From Morella rubra (Eukaryota > Streptophyta > Magnoliopsida > Fagales > Myricaceae), in NCBI GenBank assembly GCA_003952965.2, contig CM025853.1, forward strand, positions 29,719,641-29,783,640: 64,000 nt of DNA, read 5' to 3'. Positions within the stretch are counted from its first letter, which is position 1, and every line of letters starts with the position of its first letter. Of this stretch, positions 48,427 to 60,778 are shown in pieces. Both the position numbers and the translations under genes were made by a program. The notes under the pieces are model-generated. The model was not told the DNA's origin. It was given only the letters and a program-made list of their open reading frames with translations, and ran no database searches.

Positions 48427-51400
48427 GGAATCTTTTCTCTTTTTTCCTCAAAGTGAAGGACGCAGGTTTCTATCACTCAGGCCGTTGTGATCTAGAGAGT
48501 CCGGCAGATACACTTCCTGTATATCGTTCTGGGGAATATAAACGAGACAGAAAATGCCTGTCCGAGAGGGAGAGATGGGTACGGCACGCTTCCCAAGTCT
48601 GATCGCGAGGATGATGTACGTATCGATGGTGTTGGTTGTACATGTGGTTAGGCAGACACAAGAGACATTCGTGTTCCGGTCAATAAAAACCTATTAAAAG
48701 GGCATGGAGATATGGAAATTCTGAAAATGTACTGGTCTTCTGATTGGATGCCGGCCCTACCCACGTTTCGCTTGTCCAACTCCAAACTCCTTTCCCGACC
48801 GTAAGCGACACGGCGTTATCCTTAATCCTTTTCTCTCTTTGCGTTTTTTATTTTTTATTTTATTTTAGGGGAAAATACACTTTCACCCATGAACTACCAT
48901 ATATTTTACACTTTTACCCTAAACTACCAACTTTAACACATGCACACCTCCTCTGCCACTTTTTAACACTTTGCACCCTTTATCAATTTTTTCAAAACTA
49001 AAATGACGATAATGCCCTTAGTTATTGTTGTCAATTCATTAATTCTCAAATATTATTGTCAAATGGAGGGTGCAAAATATCTGGGTGTAATGTGTCAAAA
49101 GGTGGTAGTGTTAAGGGTGCAAAATGGATTGGTAGTTTGGGTGTGAATAGTGTAGGTGGAGTTTGGGGGTGTATGCTAACTACCTCCGGCTAGTTTGTGG
49201 TGTGGTGAAAAGTATTTTCCCCTTTATTTTAATTGCATTTTCCGGTCCTTTCTCTGACTTTCTTCTACAGAAGTTTCAATTTACAAATTCGAGTTTTCTC
49301 TCTTTATTTAAGCCGGGTGATATATGTAGGTAGCTCTAAGATATGACGTGGCTCCAAATCCAGTTTGGGATCTGGGTGATAGAGATTATAGATAGGAGCC
49401 AGCTACTGAAGCCGGCTTCTAGATTTTAGTTTCAAAGGTGATCGACGGCGATATTTATAGTTTTTAGTTATGGTTTGTTGGTTGGTCGCTAATGTTACAT
49501 ATCGGTTGGGTATATTAATCACCGGGATGAAATAATATTTTTATCATATGAGCTTAAATTGATTGCTTTTTTTAAATTTGTCCTTATGATTTTTCATCTT
49601 CTTACGTGAGTAACAAATACTATACTTCCATGTGTCCATTTTAAATAGCAAAATATTTACAATTATCACCTTATATATATTGTCACGTTTGACCGGAGAT
49701 TTTACTTAAATCAAATGTGTCATATATAAGTGATATCAATTAATTTTTAATCATTAGAAATAAATACATATAGATATAGTACTGTCTAAAAATTTACTGT
49801 CAAAATACAGACACAAGTCGACGAAATGGTTTTATCAACACATTAATATTTTACAAGGGCTATTTTAAGAAAAAAAAAAAAAAACTCTACGCACCCAATT
49901 TGAAATTTCAAAATACCGTATAAATCAATAGAGTATTTAAACAGGCTTGAAAAAGAGAAAGTCGACTAACTTTTAGTTATTTTGTAGCAGATTCGAGAAC
50001 GCACCAAATGGATGGGTTCCCCAGGTATAATCTTTGATCTCGGAATTGGTTTCAATTATACTAATTCATGAATATTTTAGTTTTTGCACGCAATAGTGTA
50101 AAAAACCTTTAGAAATTTATTTAATGTATTAATCATTGTGGATAATTGCTGGATATTTATTCCTTTCACGCAATAATAAAATCCAGGGAGTGGGATTTAT
50201 ACAATATTTTCCTGGACAAGTAAACGTATCCCTATGACGACAACAAGCCAGGCTGGGAAATGCATGAATTTCCACGAGTTACACGGTAAGCGTGCACTCG
50301 ACATTTGATATGTTAATCCCCCTGGATAAATATTCAATATGCTACAAGTGGAATTTATATACATTTTCCCCCCCTCAGAACCATTAGACATGTTTATATT
50401 TACTATAAAAAGCATAGGAAGTACATTTGTTTCCAAAAGAAGAAAACTCCACGATGTACGTTTCACAGTGAATAATTACGTAATTTTTTATTTATTTAAC
50501 GCAATGTTAAATTCTACAAATAATTATGAATAATCTACAAACGGAAGCTATCTCCTCGCGCGGCTGTTGATTAAACAGTTGACATCGAGGGCTGCTTGTT
50601 CTGTCTGATGAGAAGGTTATTGAATGTTCCTTGTCCTGTCTCTAACTAGGTTGAGGTTAGGGGTAACAGAGCTTTTGTCCCAATCATATGAACAGGGTAT
50701 TAGGTTAAAAAGAAAAAGAAAAAAAAAACATATTATTTTCGGGTTAAAAATAAGTATTGAATGGAAGCAATAACCAATAGGATTAGGATATGACTCTACC
50801 CCTTTTTCAGAAGATAGTTTTCAAAGTGCTTTTTCCCTGAAAATTTCAAACTGCAGTTTCTTATGCTGGTTAGTGCTAGTAGCTGCCATCAGGGTATACA
50901 AGTGGCGGCACCACTTTCGTTTCAGGCAATATGAGGGGAATTTGGCAACCTTGAATTTAAAGTATGCAATCAAACTTGGGAACCCCATATCCCTTGTTCC
51001 GTTTCGTTTCTTCAACCTTGTAGGGAATATACACTAGTATTTGCATTCATTGTATCCACACTGTCCCCACTAAATATGTATCTCTTGTTGACCAAATTGA
51101 AGGGTTGGGGCTAAGCACTGGCTAAGCACTAGTTCATTTCTTTTCCTTTTTCAATTTAGCGGAGATAGTAAAACTAAACAGCACTATGTTTCCATGCAGC
51201 TGGTAGCTCCTTTAATTCCCTTGACACAAAATCGACAATCAAACGAAGATATGATGCCCAAAAACGGGCTTCTTTTCTGAGGAAACAAGACTCCTATTTT
51301 TCCGCATAGCTTCTTCCAGAGAAAATGCGGCAAAAGATTGTATACAAAATTTGCATGGACTACAGTGATTCATACGCAATAAAGCGTAATTTGCAGATAA

Positions 51401-52136
51401 ACCAGGATTAATTTTTTTTTTTTGGTTAGGGGGGGAGAGGGGATGGTTGTGTTCTTGAGAATTAATATTGTACAACGAAAGATAACACCAACAAACCAAT
51501 ATTGCGTCCTGCATCCCGCAGGACAGGCTCCTTTCGCACCACCTATAAAACAACCATGGCTTATAGATTCCACAACAGCACACCAGGGAGTCGCCACTTA
51601 TTGCAAAATGTGTAGGGATTCACTCTTTCATGTAAAGAGCCATACACCCACCTATTAACAAGTGCATCAGGCACAACAGCTACAATCTACGAGAGGGGGA
51701 AACATTCAACAACAGCCAAAACAAGATCCTTGGAAGAATTGTGAAAGAATCTTGCATTTCTTTCCCTTAGTCTCACTTCATTAATAATGATGAAAAACTT
51801 CACATTTAGTGCAACCCGCCATGAAGGCACTAGTATTTTTCAGGTCTGCGAGGAGAGAAAGGACCACCCTTTTCTTTTCAACTCATTTAAATGATTTTCT
51901 GTACAACTAGTAATACAATGAGTCCTTCGAACACAGGGTCCTTTCACCTCTAATTTTGCATGCTGGTGTAGTTTGCCGTCCTATCAACCTTCTTGCACTG
52001 AAGCCTAAACTATATCGATGACTTTTTTATGATCATTTCATAGCTCACACGTCCCAACTTACAAGAATATTTACTCACAAAACCTGGAGAGTATCATTGA
52101 CATGCAGCCTGCTGTATTTGTGTTCTGCAAGCCTTC
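48427..52136. other. Intergenic between LACS6 promoter and cyclin T 3' end
   Basis: The LACS6 promoter/5' UTR occupies the first few hundred bases. A MITE lies at 48868-49222. From 49300 to about 51700 no gene or recognisable repeat is evident; short open frames at 51240-51660 match no family I know. The last few hundred bases should contain the cyclin T 3' UTR. Confidence 0.55.
48868..49222. mobile_element. Palindromic MITE, TTTGCACCC family, copy 2, with perfect 9-bp TSD
   Basis: A 355-bp insert beginning GGGGAAAATACACTTTCACCC and ending GAAAAGTATTTTCCCC. It is flanked exactly by TTTATTTTA on both sides (48859-48867 and 49223-49231). A perfect 9-bp target duplication with long inverted ends is the pattern of Mutator-like MITEs. 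The interior has GCAAAATATCTGGGTG / CACTTTGCACCC-type inverted blocks. No coding sequence. Confidence 0.85.
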
Positions 52137-55100
52137 TTAGAAGAGCTCCATTAATTGCTGTGATACATCTGTATTATGTAATCACAGAGAGTTAGCATCC
52201 AGCAAGAGAATGGAAATAAAACCTAGTTACATGGTTCCCATGTCAAGAAAGTTGTTAGTCTTGCTAAGAGTCTACCGGATGCTGCTCAATAAGCATAAAA
52301 TTAATCTTCAACAGTACAAAATAAATGACAATGCTAACTAGAAGTTCAGATCCCTATTAGCTTTTAACACCATAAACTACACTCTTTAAGATGATGGACT
52401 TCTGTCTCCATCACAGGAAAAGAATGCAAATTACACCATGCACTCACGTAGTCAAGTTCATGAAAGTTCAATTCAATGATGGTAAATTTAATTTGGTACT
52501 TACAATTCTAGAAGGCTGCCCCAACCACATCATAACAGAAAAATCAAACATAATCTCTGAAAACATTCAGAAAATGGGAATACCTTGAATAATTGATGGT
52601 GTTGTTTGGAACTCCTGCCAGATATTTTGATAAGAAGCAAGGTCCAGATTCAGAAACTTAGCAGCAAGGTAGACAGCTCCAGCAGCAATATGATGAGGCT
52701 TGAACTGAAGCCATAGTGAGCTGCGAAGCCTACAAGATAAAGAATTGAACAACTTTAAGCGTCATAAAAGCAGCAGCAGCAACGTCAATCAGAACAGGGA
52801 GAGAGATACAAGAATAGTCCAACCAACCAACTGGGGCAACACAAAAAAGAACATTGATTTCCTCGTACAACTAAACATACACTTCCACATGGACAAAATT
52901 TGAGTCAGCCAGAAAGGTACAACAGTTATCCATAGCAAAAGCTAACAGAATAAGACAATATAATCAAGCATTGGTTTCAACTGAAAAGAGCAAGTCAAGT
53001 TATTTTTTTCCTTACCAACTAAAAATGCAGCAACTCAGGCAGAATATTTTCCAAGACTCTCTGCAGGATTGCTGATAGAGTACCAAAACTATAGCAAACA
53101 AGTTATACTCATCTAGTGAACACACCAAACTCCCAGGAAAAATTCTGCTGCAGGGCTTTTGACTCCGGAGATGATCAATTTAAACAAGAAAGCAAATAGG
53201 AAGTAACTCCACGTTGCAATCAAACCTCTTAAAGCAAATGGCAACATCTTCTGCTTCTGGACAGGCTGATCGACACACATGCTTTCATGCTAATACAGCA
53301 CCCATATAGTCCCAACTATAGAATACCACCAAAATCCTCTATTGGAAGCAGTATTGTAGGCATGAGATAACTATAGAAACATCATTCACATGGTATTGAA
53401 AAAAAAAAAATAGGTGCCACTTCTGTGGATCTTTTTTAGTTTTGTAAAAGAAAACTATTTCTCATACTCAAGTACTATGTAAACATAGCAGATATACTGA
53501 AAGGCTAGTAGATAACCTTCTACCAACAAAATGAAAACCATGCTGCACTACACACAACAGCATGTTTCTTAATTAGAGTTGCTTTTGCAGACAGCTGAAA
53601 GGGAAACTGTAACATAGGAGGAGAGAGAATTAACAAAAAAAGGCCTGTACAAAAACTCCTTCAGGTGAGCTATGCAGGAGGTCTTCTCTAAAAGCCGTTG
53701 GGGTACCAACTTGAAAGGACGAATTTGTTCATATTAACTTCCCTCTTTGTGATAAGCACTTTTTCCCTTCATATTCCACAAGATAGAATACATGCAAAAT
53801 TAAAACAACGTCAACACCTCCAGAAATGAAACCTGAGCACCAAGTGTTCAAAAGTCATCAAAATGGAAACTCACATGGGGGAAAACCCAGAGAGATAATG
53901 CATGTATGCACCCAAAGAAGATGTACTTAAAGTCTTTCTTTCAGTTCCCCCTTTCAATTTTTTTTTTTTTTGGCGTTGTTGGGGGGGGGGGGTGGTTCCA
54001 GGCGACACTCCCTGGAGCTATTGAGGTAGCACATGCAAATATGGCTTTTCAATTAGAAAAAGTATGAATAATCAAATATCATGATATTCCCTTGTCAAAA
54101 TTGTGAACTTTCATAGGTATGCAGACTTTAAAAAGGAAGAAGGGCATGTGATATGGTAGCAGAAATGCTGCCATTAAAAAGGAATAGCAATATTAACTGA
54201 AAAAAGGAACAATACTAATAATACAATAATAATAACCACAACAAATTAAATCATTCCAGGATTGGAAAATTATATTTGGATGACATATTTTGGCACCCAA
54301 AATGTCAAATTGCAATGCAAATAATACTAGTAATTGCAATAATACTAATAGTCGTGGTAACAATACTAATATTATGTTAACCGATATATCTCAAAATCCA
54401 CTCTTCATTTATTTTTCTCTGTTAACAACTTCAAAAGCTTATCAAGTTATTTAGGAAAAAGATTCCTCAGACAATAGAGTAGCTATAGGGGGAAAAATAA
54501 GCAGTAATAGCAAAGTAGAAGAAATCCTTTAATAAAATAAAACCATAAAACAGTGATGATGACAATAATGCGCAAAATGAGTATAACTTCAAAATATTTC
54601 CCGGATAATTATGAAAGCATGTTTCAGAAGTGCAAAAGGACTGATGTTGCTCTGATTATCACACATAATGCAGTTTATCTAGTTTTGGAAGCTGGAATTG
54701 GTCATGCTTTCTGGGTCCTTTTTTTTTCTCATTCTTGAAACATTATTAGATTACCAAACTCAAAGACAGGTGAGACTACCCCCAAAAATCCGAACCTGCA
54801 AGGGGGATAAAGATCATATGCTATTTAAGTTCTTATCCCCCTCTTGGCCTGCAGGAAGATAGATCCATCTCCACATCATTCCATTTCCTCCTGTTTTTTC
54901 AAGGTATTAATGAAATGGCGAACCAGAATCTTTAACTATTGAGTTCTTTTAAACCACAAATCATAATTAGATGCTCGAATAGAAACTATTCTTCTGATAT
55001 GTTGGGGAAGACCAAACACACAAAACCCTAACCTCTAAAGCATTATAGGCTTTGGCTAATTTGTCTTCACATCAGATAAATAACAAACCGAATAGGGAAG

Positions 55101-58100
55101 AAATGGCCTTGACAACAATCAGATAGAGAGGGGAAGGTATAAGCAAATGTTTTTCTTCCCAATTAACCAACACTAGAAATAACAGACCCAACTGCACCTG
55201 TTAAACATCAATAAGTTGGAGCTACCAGAAAAGACTATCCAAGGTAACGGCGCTGGCATTGCTCACCAGCCCACCACTAAAGTCTAAGCCACAAACCCGG
55301 AAAAATAAGAAACACAACAAAGAGAGGCAGAGGGGGCAAGGCTTGCTGCATATCCAACTTGATTTAATGTCAATGAATTTAAACTGCTTTCTTTCCAATT
55401 TCCTATGTCAACGTCTATCGTATTGGCTAACCTTTCAGCACCTATCCGTTCCAGGTGAGTGCTATAAAAGCATATTTTAGTGTCTACCAATTTCATGTGC
55501 AAGAGAACTTATCATCGAACCAGAGTCTGACAAAAATGGTACACAAGTTACTGACAAAATACATCAGATTCGTCACTTCTACATTAAGCAACAACCATCA
55601 GAGCAAGGATTTCATTTACACAATGCCGACCCTTACAAGACAGTGTTTTGATGTCACATGAAATTAGGAGAAGATTGTTTCAAGTACTAAGTACTGGAGA
55701 GTAGAAAAAATAATAAATTGAATTTTTTGAATTATCCAAACTAGTTTAAACAAAGAAACAAGAAAAAAAGAAGACAAACTTCAATTGCTGTTCCAAAGTT
55801 TACGGTTAAAAAGAAAAAAGCCCCTCCGCAACATCTTTGCTAATACCAAAAATCCCCTTGGCTAATTGAAAATGCCCTCAGCCGATAGTAAGAAAAATAT
55901 AGAACTCACTGACCAATAAATCCAGAGGACTTATCCACAAGGGTTCAAAGACAGTGGAGGAGGAAAGGAACAAAAGTGTATGTGAAGTAATGTAGCAAAA
56001 CTGGTTTCGCAGGTCCTGTGGCTATGTTTACTAGCCAATGACCAAGTTTTGGGGGTATATTTGTGATTAAATTCATCAACACCACATCGGCAGTTCAACT
56101 TCAGATGAAAAACAAAACTTTCCATGAACAGCATATCAATCCGCCAGCTAAGAATATCATACATGCGAGCACGCTAATCTTGTGTAGACCCTGCAATTAT
56201 ATGCATGCCAAAAGTATCAATATCCCATACCAGAATAACTACACAGAGTAGTTGCTCAAAGAAGAAAATTATTGACATAAGCAAAACTTATGAACCGCCC
56301 AAAAAAAAGGGAAGAAAACCATTGTAGCCATCTCATCCGCCAGAAGCAGCTCCAGAACCCAACAAATCTGCAATTTGGTTGAGCTTCCTCTAACACCCAC
56401 TTTCCAAACCCTGTTTCCTACACTATGTTTTCAGCTAAACTACTTTTTCATAATACAGAATCACTATACTCGACAGGCCTAAACAGAAAATAAAAGACAC
56501 AGGATCAGAATCATTGCAGAAATAAGAACATCGGGTTCAAGGTGCACAACTTTGGGTGAAATCAACATGACCTGACTAGCTGTACTAAAACTTAACGGAA
56601 CAGCCAATGCAAATATATGCACCAGATGAAAGTACAACATCCAGTTAAGAAACGGGGAAAAAGTTACTAAAAGCAATAAACTTACCCTTCACTGACCAAG
56701 TTTAGGGCCAGATTGACCAACACGGATTGGGAAAGACCTAATTTGTTAAGAATGGACGTAAGAGGAGCATATGGATGCTGCACATTAAGCTCAAAATTTA
56801 GAGTAGCCAGAATAATATTCTCTGCGTCAATCACTCGTTCGCGATACTGCTCGAACCAGTCCTGTTTACACAATACATGATGTGTCAGCAGAATTTGAAA
56901 ATGCAGTTCAAGATTGTTCTTAATAAACAGAAATCTGTTCTAAAAGTAAATTAATGGGCAGAATATACAAGTAGTTGCTGGAGCTGTTTTCTGTGGACAG
57001 AATTCACTAACTCTGAAATAAATTATTCTTGGAAATACAATTAAACATTCGGAAAATTACATTTTGCACCCTCTAACTACCAATATTTTGCAATTTGTAC
57101 CCCAAACTACCACGCTTGACACATTGCACCCCAAACTACAACTAGTTTTACACTTTGCACCTCATGTTACAATTTAACCATTACGATTGTGACAGGTGTC
57201 TTATTTTGTTTTTTTTTTTTTAAACGGTGAGATCTTAACGTGGGATGCAAAATGTAAAGCAATTGGAAGTTTTGGGTGCAATGTGTCAAACTTAGAAGTT
57301 TAGGATGCAAATTTCAAAATAAGTGGTAGTTAGAGGGAGCAAACTGTAGTTTTCCCTAAATATAAAATACCTAATATCGAACATCTATGATGTGGTGCCC
57401 CAAAATTTTATGAAATATTCTTAAGGAGCATCAAAATCATGCTTAAAACAGTACAGACTTTTTTTTTTCCCTTAATGAAGATACTTACAGCAGGGAGCAG
57501 ATAGGATAAAAAAGAGATGTCCTGCTTATGGGAAATTTCGCAGGATGCTCTCAGCACATTGTTCAGAGGGCGCGGAGTCTCCTCAGACTTTGCAGCAAGA
57601 AAAAGAGCAGCAGTTGCAATCAACTGCAATAGAGCCATACAGAATTGATAATCGATTTGCCACCAGGTCAATAAATTGCATTTCACAAGCAAATCACAGG
57701 TATAATAGAGAATGACACAGCCATTTGTCTTAGGACAAACTCACATCTCCAATCTTAAAATATGAAGTAGAGAGTCAGCTCATTGGTACAATCTCCTATG
57801 GTAACAGAAACTCAGATCAAGATCATATGAGCTATTATCAACTGAAATAAACATTAAAAAAAAAAAGGCAAGAAATTATTGAACTTCTACCGCCTCATCA
57901 AAAAGATTAAACAAAAAACAAACCAAAATGCAGAAAATACAAAGAGGAGTAGGATCCTTCTACCAAATAATTTTCTTTCTTCTATAATTTCAAACATCTT
58001 TCCCTAAAAAATGAAGATCAGGGAAGCTGTATGACCTAAACCATGAACAGAAACCAATCTAGCAAGACCATGTCATCCTTTCAGAAGTTGTCCACGACCT

Positions 58101-59108
58101 TCAATCCAAGTAAAATATTATGTGCTCCTTCCCCTAAGATAAATATTGTAACTAGCACACATTCCGATAAATGTAGAAGTTTCGCTAAGAATACAACATC
58201 TTTAAAGTTTTCGAGCATCTGAAAGCGAAATTTGTACAGATGTTCTGGAAATTCTATTCACAAAAATACAAACACTCACAAATCTATCGTGGCAAGCGTG
58301 TGATCGTCGAACGAAAAACCGGTGGCATAGAACCATTGCAGTGCCAATAGTGGGTTGGGGCCTGCAAGATACATGTCACAGAATGTCAGTTACATCAAAC
58401 AACCTTACACAAAGGAAAAAACAAACACTACAATGATTTTTTGTTTCTCTAACCCAGTTTAGGAATAAATGCAAATAAAGTCATAAATCAAAGAGGAACA
58501 TCATAATTTAAAAGAAATCTGAGAGGATGTGCTTACAACTCAAGTCGCAATCCAAGATCCTGAAGGAAGGTGCAATAAGAGTACCGCAAATGTGCTTCAC
58601 GAAGTGCATCAATTCCATCTTTTCTCGATGGGGAGTATCTCTCAATCTCATCCCTTGACATGAAGACTGGTTCATCATCTTCCAATTGTGAGCGGTCACG
58701 TTTAAAGATGCTAGCTGACATACAGGCCTCCACATTGCATCGCGTAGGAGGGAGTGCATAATTGCAAGTTGAAGGGTTCGAGTCATACGTGCCAGGGAGA
58801 ACATGGTGTCTCCCAATGCCTTCCCAAGTAGAGGCTGAAAATTTTCTCCTTTTCAAAGATGGCACACCTGTGCCATTTAGATTAACATGACTGGAACTAT
58901 CGGGCTTAACATGCCGGAAATAGTCATTGTGCTGCCAAAGTTTCCCTGGGTAGTCAAGGACATTGTTATAATCCCAACTATAATAATTGTCCCTGGTCCT
59001 GTTCCTGTTGTTGTTGTTGCTGAAGTTGTTCCGACTGAAGGAGGATCTATAGTCATCACTGATAGTGCCTCCTTGTGAGCGAAAATTACGAGGAAAAGAC
59101 ATTTCCAT
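52137..59108 (-). CDS. Cyclin T (CYCT1-type)
   Basis: Regulatory subunit of a CDK9-type kinase (CDKC in plants), which phosphorylates the RNA polymerase II C-terminal domain to promote elongation in the nucleus. Six coding exons: 59108-58537, 58361-58280, 57623-57489, 56861-56686, 52729-52584, 52168-52137, all in phase, 380 aa. The first 145 residues are disordered and Asn/Arg-rich. The cyclin box follows: [14 protein letters not shown], then [41 protein letters not shown] and [17 protein letters not shown]. It ends shortly after the second fold with QQLMELF, without the long C-terminal tail of CYCT1;4/1;5, which places it with the short CYCT1;2/1;3 type. Intron 4 is about 4 kb. A likely 5' UTR intron runs 59625-59114 (donor CCAG|GTAAAT, acceptor CCTAG|CAGG). 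Confidence 0.95.
53981..53992. repeat. Poly-G tract in cyclin T intron 4
   Basis: About twelve G residues in a row, next to a poly-T run. Approximate edges. Confidence 0.7.
57051..57356. mobile_element. Palindromic MITE, TTTGCACCC family, copy 3 (cyclin T intron 3)
   Basis: It begins GGAAAATTACATTTTGCACC and ends GAGCAAACTGTAGTTTTCCC. Inside are CTCTAACTACCA... and, inverted, ...GTGGTAGTTAGAGGG. It is closely related to the copies at 42260-42648 and 48868-49222. Flanks TAAACATTC and TAAATATAA are only a partial 9-bp match, so this copy is older or its edges are off by a base or two. Confidence 0.75.
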
Positions 59109-59629
59109 TCCTGCTAGGCAAAAATAAAATAGAGAAACAAATCAACAATTATAGATCAAAGTACAACGACTGACAGGCTATCTTTAAACTCTTCATCTTT
59201 CTTTAAATTGATGCCCTGTCATCGGACACTTTTATTCTTAGTACAGCATAATTTCTTAGCTTCACAAATTTATTAAGCTCAATCGTATACCATAATGATG
59301 AAAATGATATTTTGAAAAATTTTTTTATATTTCTGGCTCTACACCAAATATTTTGGTTCTCATTTCTCTGTCACGGAAAGGAAATTCTGCGTATGTAATA
59401 CTAAAAACTTGTGCTGCAACACGAAATTCAGAACAAAGATAAATAGCAATAGTACAAACCATAAAAAAACGTATATCACATCAAAAGACCAGAACATCAT
59501 TGATAAGAAAAAAGAGAAAGAAACAAAACCAGGTCTAGCTCAACGGAAACAAAATTAAAACATACAAAAAAGATCAAACCCCCAGGGATGAAGAACACCA
59601 AACAATTAACAACAGCGATATTTACCTGG

Positions 59630-60778
59630 CTGGCACGGAAAAGAGATAGGAGAACTGCGTGGTTTAAATCGTATTATGAGCCAGATTGAGATCGGAATTG
59701 CGATGAGATTAGGGTTTGTTGGAGGAAAGCGTAAAGGAGGTAAAGAAAAAGAGAAGGGAGATAAATTAGGATAAAACCGATGGACAAAATGTATGGGTTT
59801 ATATGGAAAACTTTACGAAAGGAATAAGATAAATGGGGTTGGTCTGTTCGGTATTAGGTGAGGTCGATTTTTTTTTTTTTATTTTTATCAGCATTCGGTG
59901 AGGTCGAGTACCAACCAAATCCGCGTTTCTTATGTGGGCACTGCTGTGGTTTCCCGTACGCGGTATGCGCAGTTCGCCACACCCCGTAAGAGTTGGATTT
60001 GGACTCAGTCCACCCACGAGGACCGTGAGTCCATTGCCTTCTGATGGGCCTTGCGAGTCGTGGCTTGCACCCACCAAAGTTCAACAGTGTTATCTTTTCT
60101 TTCCTTTGCATATTATACTTTTCCATCTCAAATTGTATCTTATTTACTAATTAGCCTATACTTCTTTAATTAGGGAACACAAGAAACCGTGCACCAATCG
60201 CGTGTTCGTATTTCGGCCAGAACGAAACTTGGAGTAAGTGGAAGGAGCACACGAAAAACTTTCTGACGTTAGCAAGGGTCCTCTCCACACATATCATTTA
60301 AGTCGTAAGGAGCGTTGTGAGGGATTAAACTTGGACCCGACAATAAAAAGACAATATCTTAAACCAATCTATATTATCATTTTTTATGATATTCTCTCAA
60401 TTAAGCTCTGAACATTGACATTATAGCAGGATGTACTCTTTTTTATTCCTCGTACACGTTATAGTTTAATTGATAGGAAAGATTACAAGAGTGTCATTTT
60501 CATGGATTAATGATTAGAAGATCACGAAAACGGTATAGATTGATAGAATAAAATGTAAAATTATTTAAATAAAAATTTGTGTTTGGGGCTATTTTAACTA
60601 AGATGGATAAATAGATAATAGACCAAGAGTATCTAGCAGATACTCTAAACGGCTAGATAAACACTAAAACATTTGAATTGGATAATTCCCCATATAAGGC
60701 TGTGAACTAGTTTATGACTTGTGATCCCATCTCCTTTTACAACAACTTATTGTATAAAGATTCGACTAAGACTAAGAA
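59630..60778. other. Cyclin T 5' UTR/promoter and flank
   Basis: The first 150 bases probably contain the cyclin T non-coding first exon. A GC-richer island with hairpins lies at about 59920-60080. Beyond 60100 nothing is recognised. Confidence 0.5.
60001..60032. repeat. Hairpin-forming inverted repeat
   Basis: GGACTCA...TGAGTCC with an inner GTCC...GGAC pair forms an 11-bp interrupted stem over an 8-base loop. It sits in a GC-rich patch upstream of cyclin T. Confidence 0.7.

Noticed and set aside
51239..51658. Overlapping short frames on both strands upstream of cyclin T's 3' end
   Set aside because: Mutually antisense, no domain and no splice sites joining them to a known gene.
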